A stretch of DNA of 64,000 nucleotides from Bryoerythrophyllum caledonicum. Taxonomy: Eukaryota > Streptophyta > Bryopsida > Pottiales > Pottiaceae. The notes beneath the pieces were generated by a model. It saw only the letters and a program-made list of their open reading frames with translations. It made no database searches and was not told the origin of the DNA. The stretch is taken from assembly GCA_963971425.1 (NCBI GenBank), contig OZ020514.1, positions 44,607,527 to 44,671,526 on the forward strand. Direction: 5' to 3'. The position numbers and the translations under genes are program-made. Every line of letters begins with the position of its first letter. The first letter of the stretch is position 1. This document shows positions 35,305-46,901 of this stretch, in pieces.

Positions 35305-36899
35305 TTAAGGATGAGAAATATCGTCTTCTTGCAAAGTACGGATCCGACGTATGTCACTTAGCATGGTAGACATCATCGATTGCAAGTGGTAAAGGAGGGC
35401 ATCACCACCATTAGAAGCTTCAAGTATTGCCTCCTCCACCAAACTTCTAATCATACGTATAGTACCCTCGGTAGATGTTGGAGTACTCTTAGCTTTGTTT
35501 TTGCCAATGTTCTCATTTGGTAGAACATCTTTTAATACATCAAGATTTTCAAATTTTGGCACAATGTCATCCCTCGATACATTATCGTCTCCGCGTACAT
35601 CATTGTCTTCCGTTATGTCTTCGTCATTGTCGCATTCACTATCCCCAGTTTCAAAAAGATCACTTGGAACATTGTGAGTGAATATAGGTTCAAGTCCCCC
35701 TCGAATTGAACCATAATAAGTTCCTAGAAATTCTTACATAGCTTTCCATGACAAATCACTAGAAACTTTGAGAATCGCAAGTTGATGCTTACATATATTC
35801 CCCCGTATACTCCATTCATATGAGCAACACACATATGAAGTGAATGGTTCGCAAATGTTATACCAACCGTGTTTAATTGATTACGATTTTACTTTCCATA
35901 GTAAATCCCTTTCTTTCGGTGGTAGAATATCTTCAAGAAGAATCGTTTTTGCTCGTGCGATTCCTCTTTCTACAATTCCTTCGAGTGATTTGTTTGGAAT
36001 ATAACCGTTTATCTTTTGCCCTTGCATGTACATGTAGTGGTTAACAACGGGGTTTGTCAACCGCCATACTAGGAAATTCAATCTTCTTCTCCGCCTATCT
36101 CGATTATTGACTAACATCCACTATTTAAGAGCTCCATGATAACTTTCAGTATTAAATTGAGTATCTTGATTTGAATGATGATGCCGACGGTGACCAATAA
36201 GGTATAATCATGGGACAATGTAAACATAACACATTGAGCACATATAATGACATCATAGGCATTGTCGGCTTTCTAAATCTAAGTAAAGAATTGAATTACA
36301 AAAAATTCAAAACTAGGAAGTATCAAGAAGAATACATATACCTTGATGCTTGTAGTGAGTTTCAAAGTATTTTTGAAATTTATCCACGTAGACGTTTTGG
36401 AAAACAGTTTCACCAATCTTCTTTGCACGTTCCAAGAAATTTGATTCTTCTTCTTTGTACTCAATCTGTAAGTAAAAAAAAAAGTGGAGAATTTTGAATA
36501 CAAGATCTTGTAACTTTCCCACATTTAGGAGCTTGAGGATAATATGATTCTTCGAATTCTTAATAATGTGAAACGCACACAAGTAGATGGGAATATTGTC
36601 CTCCGGCCAAAACACGCTTAATAGCGTTTCGGATCTTTGAAGCATCGTCAGTCATGAAACATGAAGGTAGAAATTGAGGCATATCTTTTTCGATTTGCCG
36701 CCGTAAAGATTCTAACCACATCGTCAAATCCTCTTCTGTGGATCAACTTAAAAGCATCCAAGCAATAAGAATTTTGTTATTCTAGTCATCAAGCACAAGT
36801 AGAGACCACAAAAGGTAGTTAGGGATGTTTCTACTATGAGTTGCGTCCATAGAGATTCCGCCGATGTTCTTCGAATATTTGAAGAGATGTGAATCCTGC
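35305..36899 (-). pseudogene. MULE transposase gene, C-terminal two-thirds (split by unit B)
   Basis: The catalytic core reads GGISMDATHS (first Asp), then CFMTDDASKIRNAI (second Asp), then LCAFHIIKNSK, as in Mutator-like transposases. A SWIM-type zinc finger (CCSYEWSIRGNICKHQLA, about 35.8 kb) follows, and an acidic then helical C-terminus ending ...RTLQEDDISHP at 35305. Several stops and frame changes occur, for example near 36770 and 36120. The N-terminal part lies beyond unit B at 41383-41760. It would cut and move the parent MULE; this copy is dead. Confidence 0.7.
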
Positions 36900-37939
36900 T
36901 GTCGTAGTCCAGTAGTTCGTATTTCTTAAAATTAACCAAAATTAACCTTAAGAAAGCCCCACCTAACCGGATTAGTTCCATGGATTTCTATCGTGCGTTA
37001 AACAATTTACTTCTAAACACAAAGCCATTTCAAAATACCTTAGCACATCCCGGAGAATGGCTTCCCGGGCATTTTCATGACCAACAAATAGCAACCGACT
37101 TGTTTAGTTTAAACTCCGTTGAGCGTCGGAGTAGATTTCCGATGAGTTTTTATAGTGCCCGGAAAATCACTACCCTCCGTTCTCGCAGTCCAGAGGCCAT
37201 CAAAAATCCACAAGCTAAACTACCCTTAGATTTAGACAAAAGGTTGTAGTTAGTTTCCCCGGGTTTCACAATCTCCCGGAAGGCTACCCCGGGGAGGTTT
37301 TCCCGGAAAAGCCTTCCCGGTGAATAGGTCACGCAAACCCGGGTTTCCCACCACAACCACACCTAATGAATCAAAGCAAAAATAATGTAAGAATCATAAC
37401 AAGCTAGTGTCATACAAACAAAATGAGCAAGACTTCCTTCTACGGGGATTATGGAGCCTCATCCGCCGCAAGGGTAGAAACCTTAGAATACTCTAAGATA
37501 AGGCTTAACCGGCGCCTCTACCGGCGTACCAAGAGTGGGGATATCACCCCTCCTCTCCTACCAATCCAAGCACTTCCCACTTAAAGAACGCTATCATTAA
37601 TAGCGGTGGGTTTTCCCGGATCCCGGATCCGGTGAAAACAACCCTTCCCGGTCCCGGACCGGTCTCTAGGGTTTGAAGTAGGTCCCGGACCTCCCTTCAC
37701 CTATTCTAATTTGGATGCCCTACACCCTCCAAAAGCCTCGGGCTCACAACACACACTAGCAAGTCACAACTTCACATCACCTAGGCAAAGACACACTAGG
37801 AGGACTCACCTCTTTCTATCTTCACTTGCAACAAACTCTACAAAAGTCAAGACAACATATCAATGAAGACACAAAGAAAAGAAAGAAGACACAAGGATAC
37901 ATATAAGGACACCAAAGACATGAGCAAAGACATAAACAT

Positions 37940-38090
37940 AAGCAAAGACACAAAGAGGGAGAGTGAAGATACAAAGGAGTATAAAGACACAAAAACACAA
38001 GCAAAGACACAAAGAGGGAATGAAGATACAAAGAAGGAGTGTAAAGACACAAAAACACAAGCAAAGACACAAAGAGGGAATGAATTAAAA
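37940..38090. repeat. 66-bp tandem repeat in unit B
   Basis: Units of AAAGACACAAAAACACAAGC followed by AAAGACACAAAGAGGGAATG, about two and a half copies. Confidence 0.75.
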
Positions 38091-38477
38091 GGAGCACCAA
38101 GCCCCCCTTAAGTACACCAAGGCCACTCACTAAACTACGAAAACCTAGATCCACAAATCATGGAAAAAAGAATCTAGATCCTATAATCTAGGGTGGCCTA
38201 GTCACCGGGACACCGGAAAATCCCGGTTTCCCTTCCCGGTAACCATATCCTCAACAATAAGAGGAAAATGGAAGAATTCACTTAAGTGGCAATGACCGGG
38301 TGCACAATAGGGCCCCATCGACATCATTACTCTCACTTAGTTCAATCAACCACCTTCCAAAATCTTCCCACCAATGGTAGGAAAATTACATAACAAAACA
38401 TAACATTTAACAAAAAAAACATAACGAAACATAACATGACATAACCAGTAGCATTGAAACATAGACTTCCGGTAAGT

Positions 38478-39950
38478 CTAGTCGGAGAAATAATAAACAT
38501 CCTCCTCTTCCTCCGATATAGGAGAGACCGGGAGGCTGTCCCGGAAAAGCTTGTTGTCACCGCATCCCGGTGGTTGATAAACCACCATCCGAAGCTCCTT
38601 AGGCTTGTTCTCCGTAATGTGAGTATCATTCCTCAACTCTTCAAGTATAACCTTCGAAGACTCCCCCAAAGAGGAAGAAGGGTGTCCCGGGACTTTCCCG
38701 GTGGAATTTCCCGGAAGCCCTTTTTGCCTCTTGTAAACTCTTGCCTCCAAACCTTTGGAGGACAATGAGCCTACTTCACTAATAGAATAATTTGGAGGAG
38801 AATTACCTTCCTCCGAAGAGGATGATTGTTGAGGAACATACTTCCTCTTGTCTTGCACAAGATCCCGATGTTGAGCCCGGACAAGACCCGCGGGTGGACC
38901 TCCGGTAATGACCTCCTTTCCTTCCACATACATCTCCGTGAGTTTGGCCATGGTCTTGCTTGTCTTCTCTTGGGCCTCCTTCGCTGTTTTGAGGTCCGTC
39001 ATAGCCTTCGATAATTTCTGATGTATTTCTCGGGAAGCGGCCACGATGTCCCGGTTGTCCTCCACTTCAAAAATTCCCCGGAGCACCCGGAGAAGACTTC
39101 TAGTTTCAAAGAGCTCGTTTTCTAAATCATTCACCTTGCGAGCACACTTGTTTAAGGTGTCTCTTAAAGTGGATGATCCAGAAGAACGGGGAGACTCCTC
39201 CGGTGTAGGCTGGAGCGGCCGGGAAGACTCCCCGGGAAGAAGTAAAGGAGAGGTCGTCGGTAAGTTTACCGGTAGAGTCACCCGGGAGGTTTTCCCGGGA
39301 AAAGCTCCTTGAGATAATGAGGCTAGCCTCCAAATGTTTTTCTCTTCCTCCTCTAAGCATTCAAAATGCTCGTAAAGGTGAAATAGGTATGGCGTGAGGA
39401 AAACTTTCGTATTCTCACCTTCTTGAATGGCACGAATTTGAGGTGTTAACACTTCTTGAAGAAGAAGTGCCCAATCCGGAGAGGAGACGTCGAAATAAGC
39501 TTGCACATAAGCCGTTGCCAACCTCACCGGGATTCGCTCCTTCCGGTTGGGATGGAAAATCGAGTTTAAAAACTCAATCACCCTTCTCAACCTTAAATCG
39601 ATGAAGCATGAGCTATGATATCCCTCGGAGGAATCATAGCTCCGAGAGGTGTGAGAATCTAGCAATACCTTGTTATTTCTCGGCTTCCAACCCTCCCGGT
39701 TTTCGAATGAGTAGACCTTCCTCCATTTCCTTCGAGTCCATACCCGAGGCTTGGCCCGGTAAGCTCCCCGGGAAGTCCCGGGTGATGCCAATTCTTCCAC
39801 TACTCCACCTCCCGCCAACTTCCAAGGCTTCTCGTATAATCCTCCACACCCCATCCAAATGAGATCCTCTTCAAGTTGCCTTCCTTCTTCCGTCCCTTCC
39901 CGCTTGTTGGGATCCACTTTCAACAACTTGAAAGTAGCCGGTAGAGCCAT
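38478..39950 (-). CDS. 490-aa ORF of LTR-type unit B, gag-like or plant-mobile-domain-like
   Basis: The start at 39950 gives MALPATFKLLKVDPNKREG. Residues about 130-220 form a helical globular segment (RIPVRLATAYVQAYFDVSS; TPYLFHLYEHFECLEEEE) that recalls the capsid-like or 'putative plant transposon protein' domain of plant elements; this is an impression, not a match score. Residues about 260-345 are predicted coiled coil (LENELFETRSLLRVL...). The C-terminus is Ser/Pro/Glu-rich. No zinc knuckle, protease or polymerase motif is visible. The related copy in unit A is broken. Confidence 0.55.
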   Translation of the reverse strand: MALPATFKLLKVDPNKREGTEEGRQLEEDLIWMGCGGLYEKPWKLAGGGVVEELASPGTSRGAYRAKPRVWTRRKWRKVYSFENREGWKPRNNKVLLDSHTSRSYDSSEGYHSSCFIDLRLRRVIEFLNSIFHPNRKERIPVRLATAYVQAYFDVSSPDWALLLQEVLTPQIRAIQEGENTKVFLTPYLFHLYEHFECLEEEEKNIWRLASLSQGAFPGKTSRVTLPVNLPTTSPLLLPGESSRPLQPTPEESPRSSGSSTLRDTLNKCARKVNDLENELFETRSLLRVLRGIFEVEDNRDIVAASREIHQKLSKAMTDLKTAKEAQEKTSKTMAKLTEMYVEGKEVITGGPPAGLVRAQHRDLVQDKRKYVPQQSSSSEEGNSPPNYSISEVGSLSSKGLEARVYKRQKGLPGNSTGKVPGHPSSSLGESSKVILEELRNDTHITENKPKELRMVVYQPPGCGDNKLFRDSLPVSPISEEEEDVYYFSD

Positions 39951-41382
39951 GTTGTCCCGGGAAATTCACCGGGACACCTATGTCTCAAAAATGCTACTTG
40001 ACTTACACAAAAACAACACTTAAGTACAACACCCCTTTTGAAGTAAAGAGGTTTCTCAAGGATTTACCGGTGACCACCGGGAGACCGGGACGAACTTAGA
40101 ATTTGTGCAAGACAAAGTTATGCAAAATTTGCATAACTCTTCTCACAAATCCAAACAATCACAAGCCTTCTTACAAAAGAAGAGAAACAACAATAGAAGT
40201 GAGAGTAGGAGTTTTTATGACAAACAAGGAGATTTTACAAACAAGCAATTGTACAACTAGAAGTTGCACATACACAAAAGATGAAATTTACAAGGTGGAG
40301 GCACTTTGCTTACAAAGATTCAAGTGCCTTGGAGTTGCTTCCGCCACTCCTAGTCTCTTTGCGCTTCTCGCACTCTTACAACCTTCAAACCCCAAAAACC
40401 CTAATCTAAAATAGATTTAGGTTTTTGGGTTTTCTTCCGTCTTCTTCTTCCTTCAAGCTCCAAGCTCCACCAAGGTTTTTAAGATTCAAACCCTAACTCT
40501 AAATCTCTCAAAACTTAGTTTCCTCACTTCTAAAATTTAAAGACACAAAAGAGGAAATCCTTCCTCTTGTAATTGTGCAAGCCTCTTTACTCACAAACCC
40601 ACCAATTGTATCTACCCTAGACACTCCTCGGTCTCTTACTTCCTTGCATCAAAGAGGACAAGAAAAAGGAGAGACAACCCAAGAAGAACAACAAAAAAAA
40701 ACAAACAACCTCTCCTCCCCTTGGTGTCTTCGCGGCCCTCCTCTTCTTCCTCCTCTATTAAAATAAAAGCTACTGTCCGGGCCGGGGGATAGGGTCCCGG
40801 TCCCGGTCCTTTTTTTTTTTTTCTTTTTTTTAAATTTTTTTCTTTTTTTTTAATTTTTTTTTTATATTTAAAAAAAATCTAATTTATTTTATTCTTTTCC
40901 AATTAAATAAAAATCTAATTCATTTACAAAACAAAACATAAAGACTAACTAACTGACTAAAAGAATTTGAAAAAAAAACTACAATTACTAATATAACTAA
41001 TCTATCTTCTTACTAATCTAGTTAAATAAGGTATTAACTAATATGTGAAAACCTTAACTATAAAAATTTGATTAGAATGGTGGTTCCACATAAAGAAGTA
41101 CCGGGAAGGTTTTCGGACTATCCCGGGAAAGGTTTTCCCGGCCTCCCGGGCATCTTTCATAGTGTTTCCGGGTATAGGAATTTACTAGTTTAAGACCCGG
41201 TATTATTACCATTCTAAAACTAATTAAGAAGTTAAGCATTTTCCTATTTTACCTAATTCTTATACTAACTAATTATATGTACAATTAACTACTTTCTAAC
41301 AACAATTAATCAAAACAAATACTTTTAACTCATTTTTTTAGTGGGGCCTATAAAGTGGGAGTTTTCACACTCCCACACCTGC

Positions 41383-41760
41383 GCTTAGTTTCCGTTCAAT
41401 CCAGACCTTCATTTCGGCACTCATTCTAAATTGATAAGCGGTTTTTCTTCCAATAGAATCTGGATCACTAGGGCCGTGAGTAGGAGTTCGATCCTCTCGT
41501 GTGTCATCGACGTGGTAATATACAACTTCTGCAATATCCGGATATAATTGCAATTGCTTAACCGAGAACTCTGCAATGCATCCTTGTTTATAGAATTCAT
41601 AAAAACGTAAATCATTCCTGTGATCTTCCGGGCTGTATGCACATTCAAACCGCACATGCTCAATAAATGACAACATACGGCCTCTTCTTTTGTTCCCCTT
41701 TCTTTCGCTCTTTCACATTCCAACCAACTAATGAGCCATCCTCACAGGTCTGACCTTGTA
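41383..41760 (-). pseudogene. MULE transposase gene, N-terminal part
   Basis: This part reads HVRFECAYSPEDHRNDLRFY, then QLYPDIAEVVYYHVDD and AEMKVWIERKLSAG up to the unit B insertion site. It is collinear with the C-terminal part at 35305-36899. Frame is lost near 41690. The text reaches to within about 25 bases of fragment C. Confidence 0.5.
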
Positions 41761-41784
41761 TGAAAAGCACACACCTTTTTCTAC

Positions 41785-42451
41785 AAAGAAAGAGAGGGAG
41801 ATACTATGAGAGAGAGATAGAGGGGAAAATTTGAGGGGGAGGAGAAGAGTTCTGGAGGGCGAATTTCGGGCAAGGGTCTTTGAGGACGGCTGGAGCTACC
41901 CGGGCTGCTGCCCGGGTAATACTCCGGTACCCCGGATATGGTATGGGATACCATACCCGGGTATGCATTTTTTAAATTTATTTATTATTATTTATTTATT
42001 TATTTATTTTTCTTTTATTCTTTTCTTTTCTTTTCTTTTTCATATTTTTTTTGTTTTTTTGTTTTTTTTGTCTTTTCTTTTCCACCTACAATTAATTATC
42101 AACTCTTTCAAACAAGAATTAGCGTCTAGAAGATCTAAACTACTTCTAACTACCTCCTAAACTTAACTAGTTAATTTAGGTTAAGTGGTGATTTTAGACT
42201 TACATCCCGGGGTCTCTTCCGGGTCTCTTTTGAAATTGTTTTCCGAGACTTAAACTAGTGATTTTAAGACCCGATTTTATGACCACTATCAACCTAATCA
42301 ACTACTTAAGCATTTCCCTATTTTTGCTATCCGCTATCTAATGTAATTCCTCACAACACTAACTACTTTTCTAGTTAATTTACACTAAAAATCCTATTTT
42401 AACTAATTTTTTTTGGTAGGGGGAACCAAGTGGGAGTTTTAGACTCCCACA
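41785..42451 (-). mobile_element. LTR-type fragment C (5' part, same family as A and B)
   Basis: Starts TGTGGGAGTCTAAAACTCCC at 42451 on the minus strand and matches the first 700 bases of unit A. Homology stops at a CTTTCTTTGTAG tract near 41783, where MULE-like text begins. Truncated; a CCGG-rich hairpin region is retained. Confidence 0.6.
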
Positions 42452-42472
42452 TGCATGCATAGTTAGAATATA

Positions 42473-42901
42473 CTAGGGTTGGTACCCGTCGTCCTGATAG
42501 GGAGAGCAGAGGGTGGTGTGTTAAATTTATGTTTGTATGTTTTGTATTTTAAAACCTATAAGCTCAAATTGAATCTAAATGGAAAAATACTTATATTTTT
42601 GGAGTGCATGTAAACGTTATCCTAGTTTAAACCCATTCCAAAAATAAAGTACTTTTGCTTTACATTTGCATTTTGATCAACCCTTTGTGCACATAAGTAT
42701 CACTTGCCTAATATAGGAGGAGAAAATCCTTCACATCAAGAGGTCAAAATCAAGAGTCATTGGGTTACTACCTAATATCAAGAATCAAGAAGAGTGCATC
42801 ACCGTGCCTCACTCTACACATCAAGAGGTCAAAATTAAGAAAGAGAGGTTATGTGACCAGGAGCGGCGGACTGACAGATTGACACCTTTTATATAGGTAG
42901 A
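42473..42901 (-). mobile_element. Complete non-autonomous Helitron, family H2
   Basis: Minus strand: 5' TCTACCTATATAAAAGGTGT at 42901, preceded by A; 3' ...GACGGGTACCAACCCTAG at 42473, followed by T. It is 429 bp with no ORF. A second, truncated copy starts at 57738. Confidence 0.7.
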
Positions 42902-43325
42902 TGAGTCTCCTGTTAGGGTTTTTGTATTACTTGTGTGCACAACTTGTGTCGGTCTTTCTTGTTTTTTTGCCTTTGTTGGTTGAGTTTTGTCAATGTTGTA
43001 CTTGCATATCTAGATCTGGTTTTGATGGTTGAGATCGGAATGGACAGCTGAGATTTCTTTTCAGCATGGTTGTGCTTGCGTTTTGGTTAGATATGTAAGT
43101 GATTGCATTTGTGCTCAAAGCTTAATGCCATTTGCCTGCTTTGCATGCTTGAAATGTTCGCGGGGTTTATGGTCTGGCGCTCAAGTCGTCATTATCAATC
43201 TCCTAAGCTATATTCCCAGCATTGTTTCTTCAGTTTTACTTGTGTGGACTTGAAGAATATAGGTGGGAGCGCGCAATGTATGTTCTTGTGTTTTGAATTT
43301 AAATTCAAACTCATGGCTTCTATGG

Positions 43326-43335
43326 CTATAAATAG
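43326..43335 (+). promoter_or_regulatory. TATA box of the Crypton-like gene
   Basis: CTATAAATAG stands about 180 bases before the ATG at 43513, with a T/C-rich stretch where a transcription start would lie. Confidence 0.5.
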
Positions 43336-43512
43336 GGCGTTTCAATCTCTAGCTTAAAGTTTCTTATATATCTTTCTAGTTGCTGCATTTCAATGTACTT
43401 AGTGCAAGAGTGATTCTCTTGAGTTTGTAGTATTTTTCAATGCTTTTTGATATCACGATGGTATATTTGCTTGGCATTTGAGAGAAATTTTGTTTTTTTG
43501 CGGTTTTTAGTG

Positions 43513-44788
43513 ATGGAGTCACCTAGTTTTAGCTTAGGGTTCAGCCCCATTGCAAAAAAGCGACGATCTAAGAAGTGTTTGACTTTTCAGAATTCTCATG
43601 ATTCAGCGTTGATGTTGGGGATATTGAGTGGTGCTCCAGATCCTTCTAATGTTGTCGATGTGTTCGCCGAACCTCTTTCTTCTATTTTCCCGTCGACTCC
43701 ATCATTCCTCCTTGACACGGGAATTGACGATGAAGATGTTGAGAGCGTAGCGTCTGTCGCAAATGATAAGTGATTCCAAAATCGTTTAAATGAATTTCTT
43801 GGACACATTAATCATACTCCTTTACATCCCTCAGTGTTTATATACACTTGGCAGGAGCTTGGTACTGATCTGCTGCCTCGTTTCTTTGAGTGTTTGTTGA
43901 AGAAGGATGGGTAGAGGTATCCTTCTGGTTCAATCAACAACCTGCTCAACGCCTGCCAGCGTATTTTGCGTAAGCACCAACGATGTGAAGTTCCTTCAAG
44001 ATTAGCTACAGATTTACCTATCTTACCTCAATCAAATATTCGGATCAATCCATTGTTTTCTCGAATAGTGGATTGCTTTGAGTATGCAATGCGGAATTTA
44101 GTGAAAGAGCAAGGTAATCTGCCGAGGCAAAAGGTAGATATATTCTCGGAATTTGAAGAACGTTTCATTCTTGATCATCCGGAGCATTCAATCCACCATC
44201 ACTTTGGATTGCAAAAGCGTTGGGCATATTTTTGCTGTAGTGAGTTCATTGTCCGCGGTCAAGGTCAACTGCACAAGTTGGAGGTCGGACAATTTTCTGA
44301 AGCGGTTGTTTATAATGTTCCAACAATTTGGTAAGCTTTCTTGTGTTTTTTTATTCTAATTTTTTTCAATTGAGTTACATGTTCATATCTTAAATTTTTA
44401 TGTCAGATCTTAATTCAGAATAGTGTATTTACTTTGAGCTTGTTGCTTTTGATTTTTTGCAGTTACGTGGAAATAAATTCCAAAAACAACCACGTGGATT
44501 TATGGCATATGCAACAGGGGGATTTTCGAGAGCCGTGTTACTCCAATAATCCTGATGTAGTTCCTTGTTATCAGGCCTTGATGGCTCACATGCCGCCTGT
44601 TGGGAAAAATAGTCACATATTCCTGCACCCAATTTCTAATCCTATTAGTATGACTTAGTATAAGCAAAATGTGAATGTTTGCAAGGCCGTTTGTCCACTT
44701 ATGTAGCCTCTATGGCTGTGGAAGTTGGTTTGCGTGGTGACTATACCAACAAGTTTTGTAGATCCACGGCTATTTCTCGTATGATTGC
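43513..44788 (+). pseudogene. Crypton-like tyrosine recombinase gene, 5' part
   Basis: ATG at 43513 opens MESPSFSLGFSPIAKKRRSK with a basic nuclear-signal-like patch. The recombinase core then reads RYPSGSINNLLNACQRIL (compare YPPxTLxxLLxGLQRxLR of Crypton/DUF3504 proteins) and FSEFEERFILDHPEHS. A splice donor at 44331 and acceptor at 44463 join in phase (PTI-CYVEINSKNNHVDLW). Further text reads LSTYVASMAVEVGLRGDY and TNKFCRSTAISRMIA, matching the Crypton TNHSLRATAxxRM box. Lesions: TGA at about 43771, TAG at about 43912 and 44656, and a +1/-1 shift near 44680. The gene continues at 54304 beyond a 9.5-kb transposon. Confidence 0.65.
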
Positions 44789-45066
44789 TACACAAATAAT
44801 GTTCATTAGTGTTTGCAACACTATTTACAAATCTAAACGCTAAATGTCAATTATTTTACTAATGTAACAACATTAGTTGTCAATTTTAACACTAATTGTC
44901 AATTTTTGTAATTTTTACCCTTGTTTCATTTTAACATGTTTATATTTAGTGTTAGTTATGTAACAAATCATTGCAAGTCACCAAATCTTGCCACATGTCA
45001 AAGGCAAACATTCCATCTTTTTGGAGTGTTCCATCCAACAAATTCTTCATTTGTTCATGCTCAAAT

Positions 45067-45500
45067 TCATTCTTCATGCTCAAAAAGAAAATTATGAGGA
45101 AATGGAGGAGAATCAACAATATTATTCAAGTTGAAAGCTTGCACCATACTTGCAACTTTCAGCAACTGGGGCAACTTCAGCACTGTCTTGGTGGACAACA
45201 TTCGACACGTATCACAGCGTCCTTGCAAACAAAACTTCTGGGTTGTACAAGAGTTATCACGTTCTTTACAACCCCTAGAAATCAATAGATATTTGAAGCC
45301 AAAAGATATTTTGAAGAAAGAATACAAAGTTAAATATATACAAGTCACTTACAATTGCAAAGGAAGTTTAAAAGGTCTTAGATAGGTACAACTTTGCCTC
45401 AAAACTATGGTTCATGTTTTGATATAATCTCCTGAAGATTGGGGAACAATTGACCGACACTCCATGTGCCATCAATTGCCAAAGACAATCCACATCGAAT
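45067..45500 (-). pseudogene. C-terminal exons of the P1 transposase gene
   Basis: CGLSLAIDGTWSVGQLFPNL (about 45.4-45.5 kb) is the counterpart of CDLALDVDGIWSTNQLFPQL in element P2 at 61.7 kb. A Cys-rich segment (CTTQKFCLQGRCDTCRM, about 45.2 kb) follows and may bind zinc. Confidence 0.5.
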
Positions 45501-46901
45501 CATTTATTTTCTAGCATAAGAAATATTATTACAATCTATCTCTTTATTTACATCCTCGACGCTATCAGCAGCCAATTGTAGGAAGTATAGTTACCAGGAT
45601 TTGTCAACTTTCCTGACCATTGTCCATCGGCTCGGGTTGAATTTTGCCATGATTCTGTTTGAGTCAATTCGATATTTTTAGCCTCCCATCGCCTTGTCCA
45701 CGCGTCCTTTATTTTCGAGATGATGAAAGTGTCCGCAAGTTGACACAAATGCCTCGAACATGGCGGCAGATACTTGAGTGTTGTTTGTTTCGCTGCCAAT
45801 ACAAATGACAATCTAGGTGTCATGTTTTGGCTGCTGCAGTTGTCCACCCACACAAACTTAGTACGACCGAGGGTTGTCATAACGGATGGGTTGAGGTGAT
45901 CAGACGAGACAACCGGACGGGCGGTCCAGACGACACGGACGGACGGTTTGGACGGATTGCCTGAAATGCGTCCAGTAATTATTTGCAAGTAAGAAGTTTT
46001 TACTATGATCGCCACGTCACATACAAACGTGTCACGCCATCGTGGCACTAGGGAGGGGACGTCACCTCCCCTAAATGGTAGGGGCGGAGACGTCACCGCC
46101 CCTCCCCGCCCAATTTTGGAATCAGGATCTTTGAACGGCAATATCTCAATCAAAAATAGTCCAAGTTAAGCATGTGATATGTTTTTTGGCATCTAAGCAA
46201 AATTCGGATGTCAAATCTCACCTCAAACGCTTGATTTGGGCTATTTTTGAGTAAATTATGCCCATCCAAACATTCTGACTCCTAATTTACGCGGGGAAGG
46301 GGCGGGGACGTTAGGGGCGGGGACGTCTCCACCCCAAAATGGTAGGGGAGGAGACGTCACCGCCCCTTCCCGCCCAATTTTGGAATCAGATTCTTTGAAC
46401 GGCCATATCTCAGTCAAAAATAGTCCAAATTAAGCGTGTGATATGTTTTTTGGCATCTACAAAAAATTTAAACGTCAAATCATACCTCAAATGCTTAATT
46501 TGAGCTATTTTGGAGTGAGTTATGCCCATTCAAACATTCTAACTCCAAAATTAGGCGGGGAAGGGGCGGGGACGTTAAAGGCCGGGACGTCTCCGCCCCA
46601 AAATGGTAGGAGCGGAGACATCTCCGCCCCTAAATGGCACGGGCAGAGACGTCCCCGCCCCTAAATGGCAGGGGCGGAGACGTCACCGCCCCTCCCCGCC
46701 CAATTTTGGAATCATGATCTTTGAGAGGCCATATCTCACTCAAAAATAGTCCAAATTAAGCGTGTGATATGTTTTTTGGCATCTACAAAACATTTAGATG
46801 TCAAATCACACCTCAAACGCTTGATTTGGGCTATTTTTGAGTCAGTTATGCCCATTCAAACATTCTAACTCCAAATTTAGGCGGGGAAGGGGCGGGGACG
46901 T
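45472..46901. repeat. 1,430-bp exact direct duplicate (first copy)
   Basis: Identical by eye to 49273-50702 (offset 3,801), including the transposase segment and most of the hAT element. Its partner starts on the first base after the 200-N gap. Likely an assembly artefact or two alleles placed in series. Confidence 0.85.
45548..45860 (-). pseudogene. DDE transposase segment (second and third catalytic Asp), first copy
   Basis: FVWVDNC (second Asp) and HLCQLADTFIISKIKDAW (third Asp) are separated by 36 residues, typical of the pogo/Tc1-mariner side of the DDE class. It is cut at TLGR by the hAT element. Identical in sequence to 49349-49661. Confidence 0.7.

Larger units (their letters stand above)
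36900..41377 (-). mobile_element. LTR-type unit B (TG...CA, 5-bp target duplication)
   Basis: Minus strand: begins TGTGGGAGTGTGAAAACTCCC at 41377 and ends GGACTACGACA at 36900. The identical pentamer CCTGC (plus strand) flanks it at 36895-36899 and 41378-41382. It interrupts the MULE transposase gene. Parts: a 5' U3-like region to about 40760 with a TTTTAATAG TATA-like box, a leader, one long ORF (38478-39950), and a 3' region with a 66-bp tandem repeat (37.94-38.09 kb). No reverse transcriptase or integrase is seen. It looks whole for a non-autonomous unit and is related to unit A. It is younger than the MULE it splits. Confidence 0.65.

Noticed and set aside
37822-38154. Leu/Cys/Phe-rich ORFs resembling membrane proteins
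   Set aside because: They are translations of the 66-bp AAAGACACA tandem repeat of unit B.
41938-42160. Phe-rich membrane-like ORF
   Set aside because: Low-complexity T-rich tract in fragment C.
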